Origin: CAVQBL01 sp963710715
GTDB taxonomy: Bacteria > Pseudomonadota > Gammaproteobacteria > DSM-16500
Length of the DNA stretch: 64,000 bases
Reading direction: 5' to 3'
Assembly (NCBI GenBank): GCA_963710715.1
Contig: CAVQBL010000002.1
Coordinates: forward strand, 62,001-126,000
Shown: piece by piece, positions 45,701 through 55,209 of the stretch
Layout of the letters: each line of letters begins with the position of its first letter
Position numbering within the stretch: position 1 is the first letter of the stretch
Position numbers and translations under genes: made by a program
The notes under the pieces: model-generated
Databases searched by the model: none
Told to the model about the DNA's origin: nothing
The model's input: the letters and a program-made list of their open reading frames with translations, nothing else

Positions 45701-48700
45701 ACTTTTAAATTCAGCCGCCCCTCTATTTGCATCTTCCCAGTAATCCGCAATGATGACCCTTGACCTCCTTCTAAATCTGCATTTTTTGCATAAACACCTT
45801 GCATTAAACGTTGTGACGCAACTGGAGTTATTAAACAACTCACAGCAAAAGACTGCCCATCATGTATCTCAGTTCTATAAATCAACATTGGCTTAGATGC
45901 TGCCCTTAACATTGCTTCAGTTAAAATCTCCACACCAAGTGATCTTGCATAATCGAGTGCATTTTGACGTAGCAAGGCTAATACTGATTCTGGATTTATC
46001 GATTTTTCATCGAGCGTAATTCGACCTATATTTTCAGACATTGCTTTTTGAATCAGCAGAATTTCTAATCCTTCATCAAAGTAAGAAGCTTGCGAAGTTG
46101 CTCCAACAAATGTTTTAACTGGTAAAGGATTTGTTGGTTTCGAGAGAGGAACTTCAGGGCTAATATAGGCAGTACTATTTACATCCCCTTTTTTACGAAA
46201 CAAGCGTGAATTTTCATTAAAATAAGATTTTAAATTTGCTTCGAATTTTGGTGCAGAATGAGCAGAGCTTCTATCGTTACCGCCTACATTCATAGTCGAA
46301 AATTGCAAATTGAGATGATCCGCATTCACCCATGAGTTAAAACCAAATTCAGCATTCGGATTTAGGCTTACGATTTGATTGCTCACAACAGGGGCAACAT
46401 AATTAGCATAAGACCTCTTATCATCTTCGGGCTTCATAGGTCGATAAGACCGTTTCCCAAAGAATTTTCTAGCCTCACGCCCAATACCCTTACCTCTAAA
46501 ATAGGTTTCTGTACCTCGATGCCGGAAAAAATCATAATCTTCTACGGAAAAATTTTTACAGCCAGGGGAAATGTCCATTTTACCACCGACTACAATAGGA
46601 CTGCCTTTAGTAAAAACAGGAGCTTTAAAGGTACAATCTTGACTAACGATCAATTTCGCGGGTGCTGATAGTACATAATTATAGTGGCGATCTGATCCGA
46701 CTGTCCCACCTGGATTTGATAACATACGATGAGCAAATTGCTTGGCAGCAATATCAGCACTACCCGCTTGAATGGTACCAGAAATATTGTCAAGATTGTC
46801 TTTTAATTCCGTTGATAATTTTGCGCTAGTAAAAATGTCACCAAAATCATTGGTTAAACCACTTTTTGATGACTTCAATGCCATTGGACCATTGCTTGCC
46901 ATGTAAGAGCCGTTTGAAATATTCCATTCGACACTTTGTTGTTCTGGAACACTTTGAGTGGTGTACCCTGTACCATGTTCCCCAAGCTCACGAGGGGCTA
47001 AAACATATCGCGTTACATTTTCTCTTGTGCTTATTCTTCTACCATTATGTATCCCATGTATATGATCTAAAGTAAGACCTTTATTGCCAAATACACTACC
47101 ATTGGCATTATCAAATCGCGTGCCGCCACTATCAAGCTTACCTTGAGCCCACAATTTACCTACGTTTTTTTCATCGCCGTTAATAAACTCGCCACCCGAT
47201 GTTTTCAAATCTTTCTTAGAAGATAAGGTAGTCCTGTTAATAAATTTGGAATCAGACAGAGAATGAAACTCTAAACTGCCTGGATGGTCTTTTATCGGTC
47301 GTGTGAAATCATAGCCCTTATCGAGGTGTAAAGATGTTCTATTTTCTGCTTGAAAAGCACCTGTTTTTTTCCAATCCCAATGATTAGAAACTTTTGCTAC
47401 AAAATCATGTGCAGCCTTTACCTTCCCTGCTAATATCCAATCTACCGTTGTTAACAAGACATCCTGCTGAGACTCTATTTGACCTCCCGCATGATCCATG
47501 AGCTTTGTTGTAATTGTTAATGCTTGGTATGCCAACATATCGGCTTCAGAATAAACTGTTTGATCACCTAATAATTTTAACGCTGCTTTTACGGTAATTT
47601 TTCCATTCTTCAGTAACTTGAGAGTTCCCACAGCATGAATTGATAAATCGCCTTCCACCTCGAGAGGACCTGAAGTGGTAAAGTCTTTTTTGAAATCCAT
47701 GGATGCAGATTTTGCAAATACTTGACCTTCATTAGCTCCATTTTCACCTTCAATTGCTAGATGATTTGCTGTTTTAATCATGCCACTGGCGGCATTTTCT
47801 AATTGAACTCTCGCTTTTAAAGTTAGAGAAGATTCTGATTTTTTTTCTAGCTTATCATCTGGCTGAGACAGTACTTTTCCTTTGTTTTTTATAGTATCCG
47901 ACTCAATGGTTCCGTTACCTTCAGTCAGGATCGTTGCGCTTTCTAAATTTTCAATAATTCCATTTAACCGTTCCGCCGTCGTCCTCAATTCGATTGTATT
48001 ACCACCCATCATACCGGCATTGGTAATCACTAATTTTGCAATGCAAGTGAGTTTATCTTTGCTGATAACTTTGCCGGACGATAAATCTTGAATAATTTTT
48101 TCAGCTTCAACCTTAATAGGGCCTAGACACTCAATATTACCTACATTTTTAATAATAGATTTGCAAATAATATGTATGCTTTTATTTCCAGAAATCACAC
48201 CGGTTGCAACATTTTCTATTGTGTTTTTAATATCAGCATAAATTTCACCAAAACAATTTAACAGTCCTTCGTTGGAGAAAGCATCCGAATAAACTCGGAT
48301 AAATTCTTCAGCTGAAATGGATCCTGACAATAGATTTTTAAATTCATTAGCATTAATAATTAAGTTACTATTTATGGAACCAGCGTTAGATAATTTTTTA
48401 GTAGTGACTTCTGCTGCTTTTTTCGTGATTATCTTTGCACCGGCAAGATTTTCAACTAAGCCATCAAAGTTATCAGAGATTGTTTTTAATTCCATCGTAT
48501 TGGCATTTAATGTACCTGCATTGCCAATAATTAATTTCACTACGCAGGACAAATTCTTGTGACTAATCGTTCTACTTTCAGCTAATTCTTGTAAAAATTT
48601 TTCAGCTTCAATTTTAACTGGACCCAAGCATTCAACCCTTCCTGCGTTACGAACAATTGCATCACAAATTAGCTTTATACCAATATTTGCTGACATTTCT

Positions 48701-50937
48701 CCAGTAGCAGTATTTTCTATCAGTTTTTTTACCTGGACATAAATTTTTCTAAAAGCATCGATCACACCTTCATTTTTGAAAATATCTGCATTGACATTTA
48801 AAAACTCATTTGCAGTAATTCTTCCAGATAATAAATTTTCAAAGCTTTCAGATTGAATCGACAAGTTACTCTTTATATTTCCGGCATTCACAGCAGTATT
48901 CGCGACAATCTCAGTATTTTTTGCCTCAGAATAAGCTCCTGTAGAGTGTGTGAAGTTTTGTTTTGCATTAAAATGAGCATCTCGAGTTGTAAAAAGCGTA
49001 CCTGCACTGTCTGTCTCTATGGAATCCATCTGTAAATCACGATCAGCTTGCACTAAACTTTCTGGATTAAGCTTTAGCTTTTTCCCTTTGAGTGAAACGA
49101 AACGACCGCCACGAATATTGCCTAAATTCTCCAGCTCTTCATCCACATCAACAAAGACAAATCCATTCCCCCCCAATTGAGCAGAAGGTGAAATCTTGCA
49201 GTGAGGAGCTTTCAACGTAGTCCATACTTTTGCTCCTGCAATACCATGCATGACTGACTTTTCACTGCAAGTAAGATAGGCTCTATTCCCTGACAAAAGC
49301 AAACTTCCCGGACTTGTTGTCAAGGTTTTTGTTTTACAATTTAATTCAAACTTCGTTAGCATTTCACCTGAATTGTTAAGATCATTTACATTCATTTTGA
49401 GATCGTGTGCACTATGCACAAATCCCTCTAAACCATTATCGAATTTTTCTGCTTGGATTTGCAGTTTAGCTTTATCACTACTAGCACCGACCCCTCCGTC
49501 ATTTTTTAAATTTTCAACTGACAGAGTTAATGCATTTTTTGCAGAGATTTTTCCTGAATAAGAGTTTTCAAAGTCGGGGCCATTAATAGTAGCCACATCA
49601 TTTGAAGATAAATTTCCGTGATTTTGACTCCCAGATGCTAATTGCAATGCCAAGTGAGTTTCCGACATCACAACGCCTGTTTCTCCATTCGATAATAAAC
49701 AGTGATTTTTTGTTTCCAATTTGCCTGTTGCACCCATGAAGCCTTGGTTGTCAATTGCAGATGTTTCAATTGTCATAAGGCCTTTCGACGCTAATGCTGA
49801 ATTAGCTGCATTTGCTATCCTGCCTTGGTTACACTTAAGTTCAACGGATTCCTCTCCCAATAATGACCCTTTATTCTGAATTGATTGCAGACATTCCAAT
49901 TTAACGTTCTTGGCTGTTAACTTATGTGCATTCTCGAATTTATTTGCCTTGATTTGGATTGAAGTCGTTTTGATATCTTCGCGTGTCTTAACTGTTCCAG
50001 GGATTTCTAACTTAAATTCCATATCTTTAGGAATGCGTATTAGCTCAGCATCTCCTTCAGGCGTGAGCTCAATAAGCAAGTCACCTTCTGTGGTTGGAAT
50101 ATGAATTGATGCGCGCTTACCTTCTCCTTTATCCAGTCCTGATAAAACCGAAGCACTGTTCTTATCTCGATCACGTCGAGCAGCCTGATTTGCTATAGCA
50201 GCCAGATTAAATCGTTCTTCGCCTGCTATTTGATTACGGTGAAACGGCAAAGGAATCAGTTCAGTCTTAAGAGTACCGGTTTTTTGACTCCCATGACTTA
50301 TTTCCAAATACAACGGGGCTTCTTTTACCTTAATTTTTAGCTCTTTAAGCGCTTGATCTGTTGCCTGAATCAACCTTACCTTCGTAAAAGCATGGGTTTT
50401 TTCTTGCTGTGGACGTGGTGTTTGTTGCTGGGGCTGAGGAACATCAACTGATTGCTTACTATTCTTCCCTATCACTTTCCCGCATGATTCAATCTTTAAG
50501 TCTAGATTATTAGGTTGATCGGTGACATGTATATCACCCCTCGGTGTTAGATCAAAATGAACCTGGCCTAATTCTGTTGGGACATGGACAGAAACATTCT
50601 CTCCCGATCCAGCAGTATTACCTGATAATACAAGTGCTGAGTGCGACAAATCATAATTTCGACGACTAGACAATTCTGCGATCGCATTCATATCAAAGCG
50701 ATATTTGCCTTCTATTTTTTGAGCCCGAAAAGGCAGAGGTATAATTTCTCTTTTATGCTTTGCTTTAAGTTTATCATTAGAATGGTAATGCGAAATTTCC
50801 ATATAAAGCGGCGCTTCCTTCCGTTTGACATTGAGAATTTGCAACGCTTTACGAGTCGCCTTCATGACTCGGATGACAGTTTGATGTTTACAAGTACTCT
50901 TATCTTTTTCATTTTGAATTGTTGAGAACGTCTTCAT
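42727..50937 (-). CDS. Giant haemagglutinin-type repeat protein with C-terminal lysozyme-like domain
   Basis: 2736 residues from ATG 50937, chosen because GGAGG lies eight bases upstream; ATG 50976 has no such site. The first ~330 residues contain two related ~150-residue units (each with KEAPLYxEISH, IPLPF and SALVLSG/SASVLSG). Residues ~350-1250 are haemagglutinin/ESPR-like beta-helix repeats, including two ~165-residue tandem units (ENLLSGRITANEFLNVNADI and KNLLSGSISAEEFIRVYSDA). The middle part resembles filamentous haemagglutinin-type repeats (IHSTQDDIALSNVMLGSVKN). The last ~200 residues (GPGTISTGEGDAGGKSYGSY, then FAIDSALFSIGVQHGGAKKI) match phage and polymorphic-toxin lysozyme-like domains. 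No TPS domain, signal peptide, TpsB partner or immunity gene was seen. Confidence 0.75.
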   Translation of the reverse strand: MKTFSTIQNEKDKSTCKHQTVIRVMKATRKALQILNVKRKEAPLYMEISHYHSNDKLKAKHKREIIPLPFRAQKIEGKYRFDMNAIAELSSRRNYDLSHSALVLSGNTAGSGENVSVHVPTELGQVHFDLTPRGDIHVTDQPNNLDLKIESCGKVIGKNSKQSVDVPQPQQQTPRPQQEKTHAFTKVRLIQATDQALKELKIKVKEAPLYLEISHGSQKTGTLKTELIPLPFHRNQIAGEERFNLAAIANQAARRDRDKNSASVLSGLDKGEGKRASIHIPTTEGDLLIELTPEGDAELIRIPKDMEFKLEIPGTVKTREDIKTTSIQIKANKFENAHKLTAKNVKLECLQSIQNKGSLLGEESVELKCNQGRIANAANSALASKGLMTIETSAIDNQGFMGATGKLETKNHCLLSNGETGVVMSETHLALQLASGSQNHGNLSSNDVATINGPDFENSYSGKISAKNALTLSVENLKNDGGVGASSDKAKLQIQAEKFDNGLEGFVHSAHDLKMNVNDLNNSGEMLTKFELNCKTKTLTTSPGSLLLSGNRAYLTCSEKSVMHGIAGAKVWTTLKAPHCKISPSAQLGGNGFVFVDVDEELENLGNIRGGRFVSLKGKKLKLNPESLVQADRDLQMDSIETDSAGTLFTTRDAHFNAKQNFTHSTGAYSEAKNTEIVANTAVNAGNIKSNLSIQSESFENLLSGRITANEFLNVNADIFKNEGVIDAFRKIYVQVKKLIENTATGEMSANIGIKLICDAIVRNAGRVECLGPVKIEAEKFLQELAESRTISHKNLSCVVKLIIGNAGTLNANTMELKTISDNFDGLVENLAGAKIITKKAAEVTTKKLSNAGSINSNLIINANEFKNLLSGSISAEEFIRVYSDAFSNEGLLNCFGEIYADIKNTIENVATGVISGNKSIHIICKSIIKNVGNIECLGPIKVEAEKIIQDLSSGKVISKDKLTCIAKLVITNAGMMGGNTIELRTTAERLNGIIENLESATILTEGNGTIESDTIKNKGKVLSQPDDKLEKKSESSLTLKARVQLENAASGMIKTANHLAIEGENGANEGQVFAKSASMDFKKDFTTSGPLEVEGDLSIHAVGTLKLLKNGKITVKAALKLLGDQTVYSEADMLAYQALTITTKLMDHAGGQIESQQDVLLTTVDWILAGKVKAAHDFVAKVSNHWDWKKTGAFQAENRTSLHLDKGYDFTRPIKDHPGSLEFHSLSDSKFINRTTLSSKKDLKTSGGEFINGDEKNVGKLWAQGKLDSGGTRFDNANGSVFGNKGLTLDHIHGIHNGRRISTRENVTRYVLAPRELGEHGTGYTTQSVPEQQSVEWNISNGSYMASNGPMALKSSKSGLTNDFGDIFTSAKLSTELKDNLDNISGTIQAGSADIAAKQFAHRMLSNPGGTVGSDRHYNYVLSAPAKLIVSQDCTFKAPVFTKGSPIVVGGKMDISPGCKNFSVEDYDFFRHRGTETYFRGKGIGREARKFFGKRSYRPMKPEDDKRSYANYVAPVVSNQIVSLNPNAEFGFNSWVNADHLNLQFSTMNVGGNDRSSAHSAPKFEANLKSYFNENSRLFRKKGDVNSTAYISPEVPLSKPTNPLPVKTFVGATSQASYFDEGLEILLIQKAMSENIGRITLDEKSINPESVLALLRQNALDYARSLGVEILTEAMLRAASKPMLIYRTEIHDGQSFAVSCLITPVASQRLMQGVYAKNADLEGGQGSSLRITGKMQIEGRLNLKVDMWELKQQTVEENVRVYYDKNQRYDDVKIQKAVDDTGVLHAGEMKVSAGSYKQIGGRLSSGKGGAEVKVEREVIVNPLRTTQVLQSNIDYSILPLFTPAYMMSEGDQSIVVTAGGMRIKGLCSHAAGENTLKARDKIEVSQASEEYQLPTTQSGRRGRRKVEGGTATSHLHNEFVAGKNLRIHSTQDDIALSNVMLGSVKNTEITGKNISILPGESRETHWSRSKQLKGFTYQETKTKQMAKNALLSSLVVGENLIVNAIEKIKMSGIKGLVGADFIGRAREVQIDGAKEEITNEIDTRSISLSFFGSQAIESICAGGSGREAVDHLMREDAFINAVRSLARVRDIGSATVNTFQTFIEGWRLAAMVGQACGENGFEKDKLLGSLTDRWGLTTADKNGDNRKFNPKFTLRFGKSHFQERATRTISASLQVLGNIRLEGDVIRLNDGTQLSASGIHIMARKLLQITCAEDVYESKGNSQGFSVGGTLRDQKLVSVGHDGSTSHANKTTHQSAHLNADTIDLGSGEKIEMKKVDLNAEVDLAMRSPEILHENVQDTKDESKFAYNVNVNIASPGISGGINHYSHHSKKSAPSVAQGGRSVRIETNTLKQTGSAFASPDISMRRFDGTDAPVNHEMKNLKDTSVTKNTSVNLNLSLEGSIPITGTFEHHREEEESIRSASFGNHVPDAIQTKNKKSNFGFGFATVNEEKISNEWDSIKTGAKTLSKAFSAAQQPHAPDPILPPVVTLPFFRRKNDNKKFTDGGELDRVSKLAHEDMMKSKLRVGAISREYESRGAGPGTISTGEGDAGGKSYGSYQLASKSINGEKSTLEKFLKASNYDKEFKTKPGSSEFDQKWKALAAEDPNFEIAQHVYIEETHFKPVAKHADQLGLTRTFAIDSALFSIGVQHGGAKKIVENARKKLKNDATEIDIIKTLYAARTDYVKSLSSVQNKKGVLARYEKELKDVLDIAGSKSNKVNQKNTTYESVQKKARKQ

Positions 50938-51231
50938 TACGCATACCTCCACTGAGAAAATGTTTACTAGCTGCAAAGTCTCTCGCTTTTCAAATGCGTG
51001 CAGTATAACTAATTAAAGATTAAATATCCTAGGGGGAAAATCCCCCTAGAGAGTGTCTATATTTAATTAATTATACTTCCACTTGTGATTCTAATTTCAT
51101 AATAAGTTGCCTAGTAATTTACGTATTTATTTAATCTATATTTGAGAACTAATAAAATGAACTGCTCAAAGAAAATATAGAAATCTATAGAGAAAATGCT
51201 AAAAATGAATTATAGGGTGTAATGTTCACAT

Positions 51232-52014
51232 CTATTGCCATCTTTCATTTATTTTTTCGCGAATAACCTTGAGATCCCTAGCTTTTTCAAACAACTCTAC
51301 TCGCGACTTACAACCCATTTTTATTTTGACCGCTTCTAAGTAGTGTTCAACTGTGCGTGGTGAAAGAATTAAACGTTTGGCAATTTGTTTTATCGACATT
51401 CCGTTCATTAAATAATAAAGGCAATCTGCTTGTCGATCTGTTAAGTGATAGCTACCTGCAGCATAGGATGGGCATTCATGTAAGCCTTTATAAGGAGGCA
51501 GCATACTGTTGGATAATACGATTTTATTCTTTAATGCATTTTTAAGTAGATTGCTGGATGCTTCCTTAAAATAACACTTAAATTTTTCCAACACATCCAT
51601 TTTATTTAAGTAGAAATTTATGATGCCTGGATTGTGAGCGTTAGCACCAAAACAATATAATTCAATGTAACCTGGGTGACGTTCCACAAGATTTATAAAA
51701 TGTGCTAAATTAAAATCGGCTTTTATATTGTGTACTGCTCTTTCATAGTTTCCAACTGGAAGAATGAAGTAATGAAAGTTATTTTGAATGTATTGCTGTT
51801 GAATCGGTGCAACTATAGGCATTTCATTATCAAATACGTAACGAATAATGTCTTGATTACTTGCGAGGATAATACTACGCCCGTTATCATACACACGCAA
51901 ATATTCAAAATAGCTTACACCATAAGATCCTAACTTATTAATGTAGATATCTTGCATGTCTTTTTCAGCTGTTGAAAAAACATGATTTTTTGATAAAGGT
52001 AGTGGATAAGTCAT
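51232..52014 (-). CDS. LuxR-family transcription regulator
   Basis: 260 residues. C-terminal LuxR HTH (LTDRQADCLYYLMNGMSIKQ, then IAKRLILSPRTVEHYLEAVK). The N-terminal ~180 residues are an unidentified sensor domain. Legionella- and Coxiella-type LuxR proteins often have such variable N-termini. Lies ~300 bp upstream of the giant gene start, same strand, so it may control it (inference). Confidence 0.85.
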   Translation of the reverse strand: MTYPLPLSKNHVFSTAEKDMQDIYINKLGSYGVSYFEYLRVYDNGRSIILASNQDIIRYVFDNEMPIVAPIQQQYIQNNFHYFILPVGNYERAVHNIKADFNLAHFINLVERHPGYIELYCFGANAHNPGIINFYLNKMDVLEKFKCYFKEASSNLLKNALKNKIVLSNSMLPPYKGLHECPSYAAGSYHLTDRQADCLYYLMNGMSIKQIAKRLILSPRTVEHYLEAVKIKMGCKSRVELFEKARDLKVIREKINERWQ

Positions 52015-52083
52015 GCAGTATTACTCAATAATTGTAATAGTTGGTATCGAACAATATTCATCATTAAATCATTCATAAAAATA

Positions 52084-52785
52084 TCACTCTAAAAATCGAT
52101 TTTTAATAGCGGGTAATTTCAATGCTAGTGAAATTAATTCAACTCGCGATTCACAATTTAACTTTTGTTTGATAGCGTCGATATAATGTTCTACCGTGCG
52201 CGGTGATAGCGATAATTCTTTTGCGATTTGCTTCATAGCCATCCCTTTGACTAAATAATATAAACAATCTAGCTGCCGCTGTGTTAATTCATTATTGGGA
52301 ATAGATGAAAAAAATGATAAATTGATTTCTGTTATTGATCTCGCATCCAAACAAGAAGATTTTCCTTTATAAATAATTATTGATATTGCTGTTGTCCCAA
52401 TTATTTTTTTATACTTTCCTTGTAAAGGTATTTTTTGGCTGATTGCTTTTACAAAAGTACCATTTAATAGCATTGCTGATTCAAAAAAAATCATCCCTTT
52501 TTCTGTTGCGAAAACTATATCGTCATTTTTTCTAATTAATTTTGCTTCATCATTAAAAAGATCATAATCAGAATAACCTGATAAATCGTCGCCACATTGA
52601 AATCCTACCTCTTGTGCAAAATAATCGTTAGCACTAATAAATTTTCCTTCTCTATTTTTTTGGCTAATATAACAAGGAAAATTATTGATGCAGTTAATAT
52701 CCGAATTGTTCGTGCCTTTTAAAATATCTAGAGAAAACATGTTGACTATACCATCAATTAAGAAAATAGGTTTTAATACTTCCAT
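52084..52785 (-). CDS. PAS-LuxR transcription regulator
   Basis: 233 residues. N-terminal PAS-like fold (FISANDYFAQEVGFQCGDDL, SGYSDYDLFNDEAKLIRKND) and C-terminal LuxR HTH (LTQRQLDCLYYLVKGMAMKQ, IAKELSLSPRTVEHYIDAIK). The HTH is nearly the same as in the neighbouring regulator at 51232-52014, so they are paralogues from a local duplication; a third, decayed copy is at 52958-53255. Confidence 0.85.
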   Translation of the reverse strand: MEVLKPIFLIDGIVNMFSLDILKGTNNSDINCINNFPCYISQKNREGKFISANDYFAQEVGFQCGDDLSGYSDYDLFNDEAKLIRKNDDIVFATEKGMIFFESAMLLNGTFVKAISQKIPLQGKYKKIIGTTAISIIIYKGKSSCLDARSITEINLSFFSSIPNNELTQRQLDCLYYLVKGMAMKQIAKELSLSPRTVEHYIDAIKQKLNCESRVELISLALKLPAIKNRFLE

Positions 52786-52834
52786 TGAGCGTGCTTAGAT
52801 AAGCGTAGTAAATTATACCCCTACTTGAGGGTTA

Positions 52835-52942
52835 TTAACAATGCCAGAAGGAAAAGCCATGGTTTAGCCGAATAGCCTCGCCGATCGTCATTTTGCCACG
52901 GCCAGCTATACCCATGAGCAGGGTGATATTATTTTTTAGCAT
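52835..52942 (-). pseudogene. Remnant of a P-loop kinase/AAA protein N-terminus
   Basis: Minus-strand frame MLKNNITLLMGIAGRGKMTI, then GEAIRLNHGF and TAA. This is the first strand and Walker A region of a small-molecule kinase or AAA-type ATPase (expected GIAGTGKTTIG); two changed positions and the early stop mark it as broken. Confidence 0.5.
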
Positions 52943-52957
52943 TTTTACACAACGGGA

Positions 52958-53255
52958 TTAACTGTTGCTAATGATCTTTTAAGGAAAAAAGATTACGAAC
53001 TTAATTGGCATGAACATGCACTTCCGTTTATGCAAAATGATAATGAAATAATTTACACAGCAAAACATAAAACATTTATTGAATACGCCATTACTTAATG
53101 GTATGACGTTAAAACAGATTGCAAAAAAATTAAATCTTTCTCCGCGAACCGTTGAACATCATTTAGAATATATTAAAATAAAACTGGAATGTAAATTAGT
53201 ATTCTCGGGATTACCTCAACTAACAATCCTCAGATATACTTCCACAATTAAATGA
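52958..53255 (+). pseudogene. Decayed PAS-LuxR regulator
   Basis: First frame to 53098: KKDYELNWHEHALPFMQNDN and an EIIYTAKHKTFIEYAIT end, the PAS-end pattern seen in the paralogue at 52084-52785. A second frame from 53091 carries NGMTLKQIAKKLNLSPRTVE and HHLEYIKIKLECK, the LuxR HTH, then an unrelated tail. A deletion joins the two frames. Plus strand, so inverted relative to the intact paralogues. Confidence 0.7.
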
Positions 53256-53361
53256 ATATTATGCAGTTGTGTGTCTTAATGCTGACAATAGCAAAGATGC
53301 GCCTTCACTTTTTAATACAGGAATTCTTTTAAAAAAATTGGGAGATGCATTATTTGAAATA

Positions 53362-53785
53362 AGGGTATCAGGCAGAATCGTCCGCAAATGCAACATAAAA
53401 GGACCGCTCAACTTGTGCTAAGGTGCTTATTGTTTGAATCCACGGTTAGCACGACAATTTAATTTGTAATAGTAATATTTATCACAAATAGAATTATTGT
53501 CTCATTGTCACAACAATTCCATTCCGCTTTGTTTGATTTTAAGGAAAATAGCTAATATATCGTGGAGAATAGAATCACGTTACGCTTTTTCGGGGTCTTC
53601 CTATAGATATCCTAATGGGTTATTTTCCGGGGATTTTTTATTATAGAAATTAAACAATTCTTGAACTGAGCTGCTGTAATTGCAGAACTCATGCTTTTTT
53701 TAAAACTGATTGTTTATCGTCAGCAAGTTGTGTAGTTGATGATGTAGATAGGGTACCAGCAAGATTCGTCCGTAAATGCAACACA
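53362..53785 (+). repeat. Two imperfect 36-bp direct repeats flanking gene-free DNA
   Basis: AGGGTATCAGGCAGAATCGT at 53362 and AGGGTACCAGCAAGATTCGT at 53750 both continue with CCGyAAATGCAACAyAA. The 350 bp between contain no recognisable gene; a minus-strand frame (53619-53760) has a protein-like tail only. The arrangement could mark an excised element. Confidence 0.45.
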
Positions 53786-53831
53786 AGAGTTACCTTATAA
53801 TAATTTTTCCTGATTCTATAACTTCATATAC

Positions 53832-54656
53832 TTGTCCAAGTACTCCTCTTCTGCCTTTTACAGTGACTACTGTATCAATCAAATGATTCTTGAGGCTAGG
53901 ATATTGAGTAGAAAAATTGCCTGGATATTAAACACTATGGGTCGTATTGAGTTTATCAATCAAATAAACATTATCCTTGAATATGGGTTTAGTCGTGCTG
54001 AGCAAGATCAATACGCAACACACTCACGGGAACGCGCACTGAAAGCAATCAAAGAAAAAAGTTTTGCCGCTGAAATTGTTCCTGTCGTAATCAACACAAA
54101 ACAAGGACAAGTTATCATTGATACCGATGAACATCCTGGCAGTGTAAAAATTGAAAAAATCTCACAACTGCCACCTGCTTTTGTTAAAGAAGGAACAGTG
54201 ACCGCAGCCAACTCAAGTTCTATTGCAGATGGTGCAGCCGCTTTGGTTTTAATGCGTTTAAGTACGGCAAAAAAACACGGTATTAAACCGCTTGCGCGTA
54301 TTATTAATCACAGCAGTCATGCAAAAGCACCCAACCAATTTACTACTGCCCCTATTGAAGCCATACGCAAGTTACTTAAAAAAATTCACTGGTCCGTTGA
54401 TCAAGTTGATTTGTTTGAAATTAATGAAGCATTTGCCGTGGTTGCTATGGCTGCCATGCGCGATTTAAAAATTCCGCATGAAAAAATAAATATTCACGGT
54501 AGTGGCTGCGCATTAGGCCATCCTATTGGTGCAACCGGTGCACGCATTATTGTGACACTGATAGCAGCATTACAAAAATATAATCTAAAACGCGGTGTAG
54601 CTGCTTTATGCATTGGTGGCGGTGAAGCTACCGCAATTGCGGTTGAACTTTGTTAA
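53832..54656 (+). pseudogene. Thiolase (acetyl-CoA acetyltransferase), N-terminus lost
   Basis: From residue ~50 (YGFSRAEQDQYATHSRERAL) to the end this is a good thiolase II: TVTAANSSSIADGAAALVLM, EINEAFAVVAMAA, NIHGSGCALGHPIGATGARI and CIGGGEATAIAVE. The catalytic His (GHPIG) and second Cys (CIGGG) are there, but the N-terminal domain with the nucleophilic Cys88 is missing and replaced by ~50 unrelated residues. A full thiolase has ~390 residues; this one has 274. Not functional as a thiolase. Confidence 0.8.
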
Positions 54657-54728
54657 CCCTCGCTAAATAGAATGCCTAGCGAGGATTAGCAAATAGAAAA
54701 TTATTTAACTTAGCATCTTGCGGGGTCT

Positions 54729-55121
54729 TTAAAAAAAAAACAACAGACGTTGATTAAGACCCATACTAAATTGCCCAGTTGAAACAGCGAATATAACGCC
54801 ATACTTTATATTAAATGTCAGATTAGCAATCTGTGTCCCTGTACAAGAAGCCGTATCGTATACCTCGACCACACACTGACTGGGGTTGTGTGCACATGCT
54901 TTCTTAAAATTTGCTTCAGAGATAACTTTTATTGAATGTCCATTAACAACGCCAAATTCTTCTGAGCAAACGTAATGATTAGTCTGAATCTTAAAAGATA
55001 AATCATTCTTTGAGCCGTTGCTAATTATTAAATCATCTGCGCCGCTAGCTAATGTTGAAAGCCCCAGAAATCCTGTCCCCATTACGCATAGAAATAATAA
55101 TTTTAATTTTTTAAATTTCAT
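54729..55121 (-). CDS. Small exported protein, unknown family
   Basis: 130 residues with a good signal peptide (MKFKKLKLLFLCVMGTGFLG, cleavage after LASGA near 27) and ATG preceded by AGGAG. The mature part has four cysteines (CSEEF, KKACAH, QCVVEVY, SCTG), probably two disulphides, in a predicted beta-sheet of ~100 residues. It ends with FFF encoded by a run of A/T bases. Periplasmic or secreted; function unknown. Confidence 0.7.
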   Translation of the reverse strand: MKFKKLKLLFLCVMGTGFLGLSTLASGADDLIISNGSKNDLSFKIQTNHYVCSEEFGVVNGHSIKVISEANFKKACAHNPSQCVVEVYDTASCTGTQIANLTFNIKYGVIFAVSTGQFSMGLNQRLLFFF

Positions 55122-55209
55122 ATTGAATCTCCTCTTGTTTTGGCAAAAATCAAAACAAATATTTTATATTACCTGACATGCGATGCCAAGCTCTGCGAGA
55201 AAGCAATTT

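Noticed and set aside
43504..50925. Many plus-strand ORFs of 60-97 codons opposite the giant gene.
   Set aside because: They are antisense shadows of one long intact frame, without ribosome sites or recognisable motifs.
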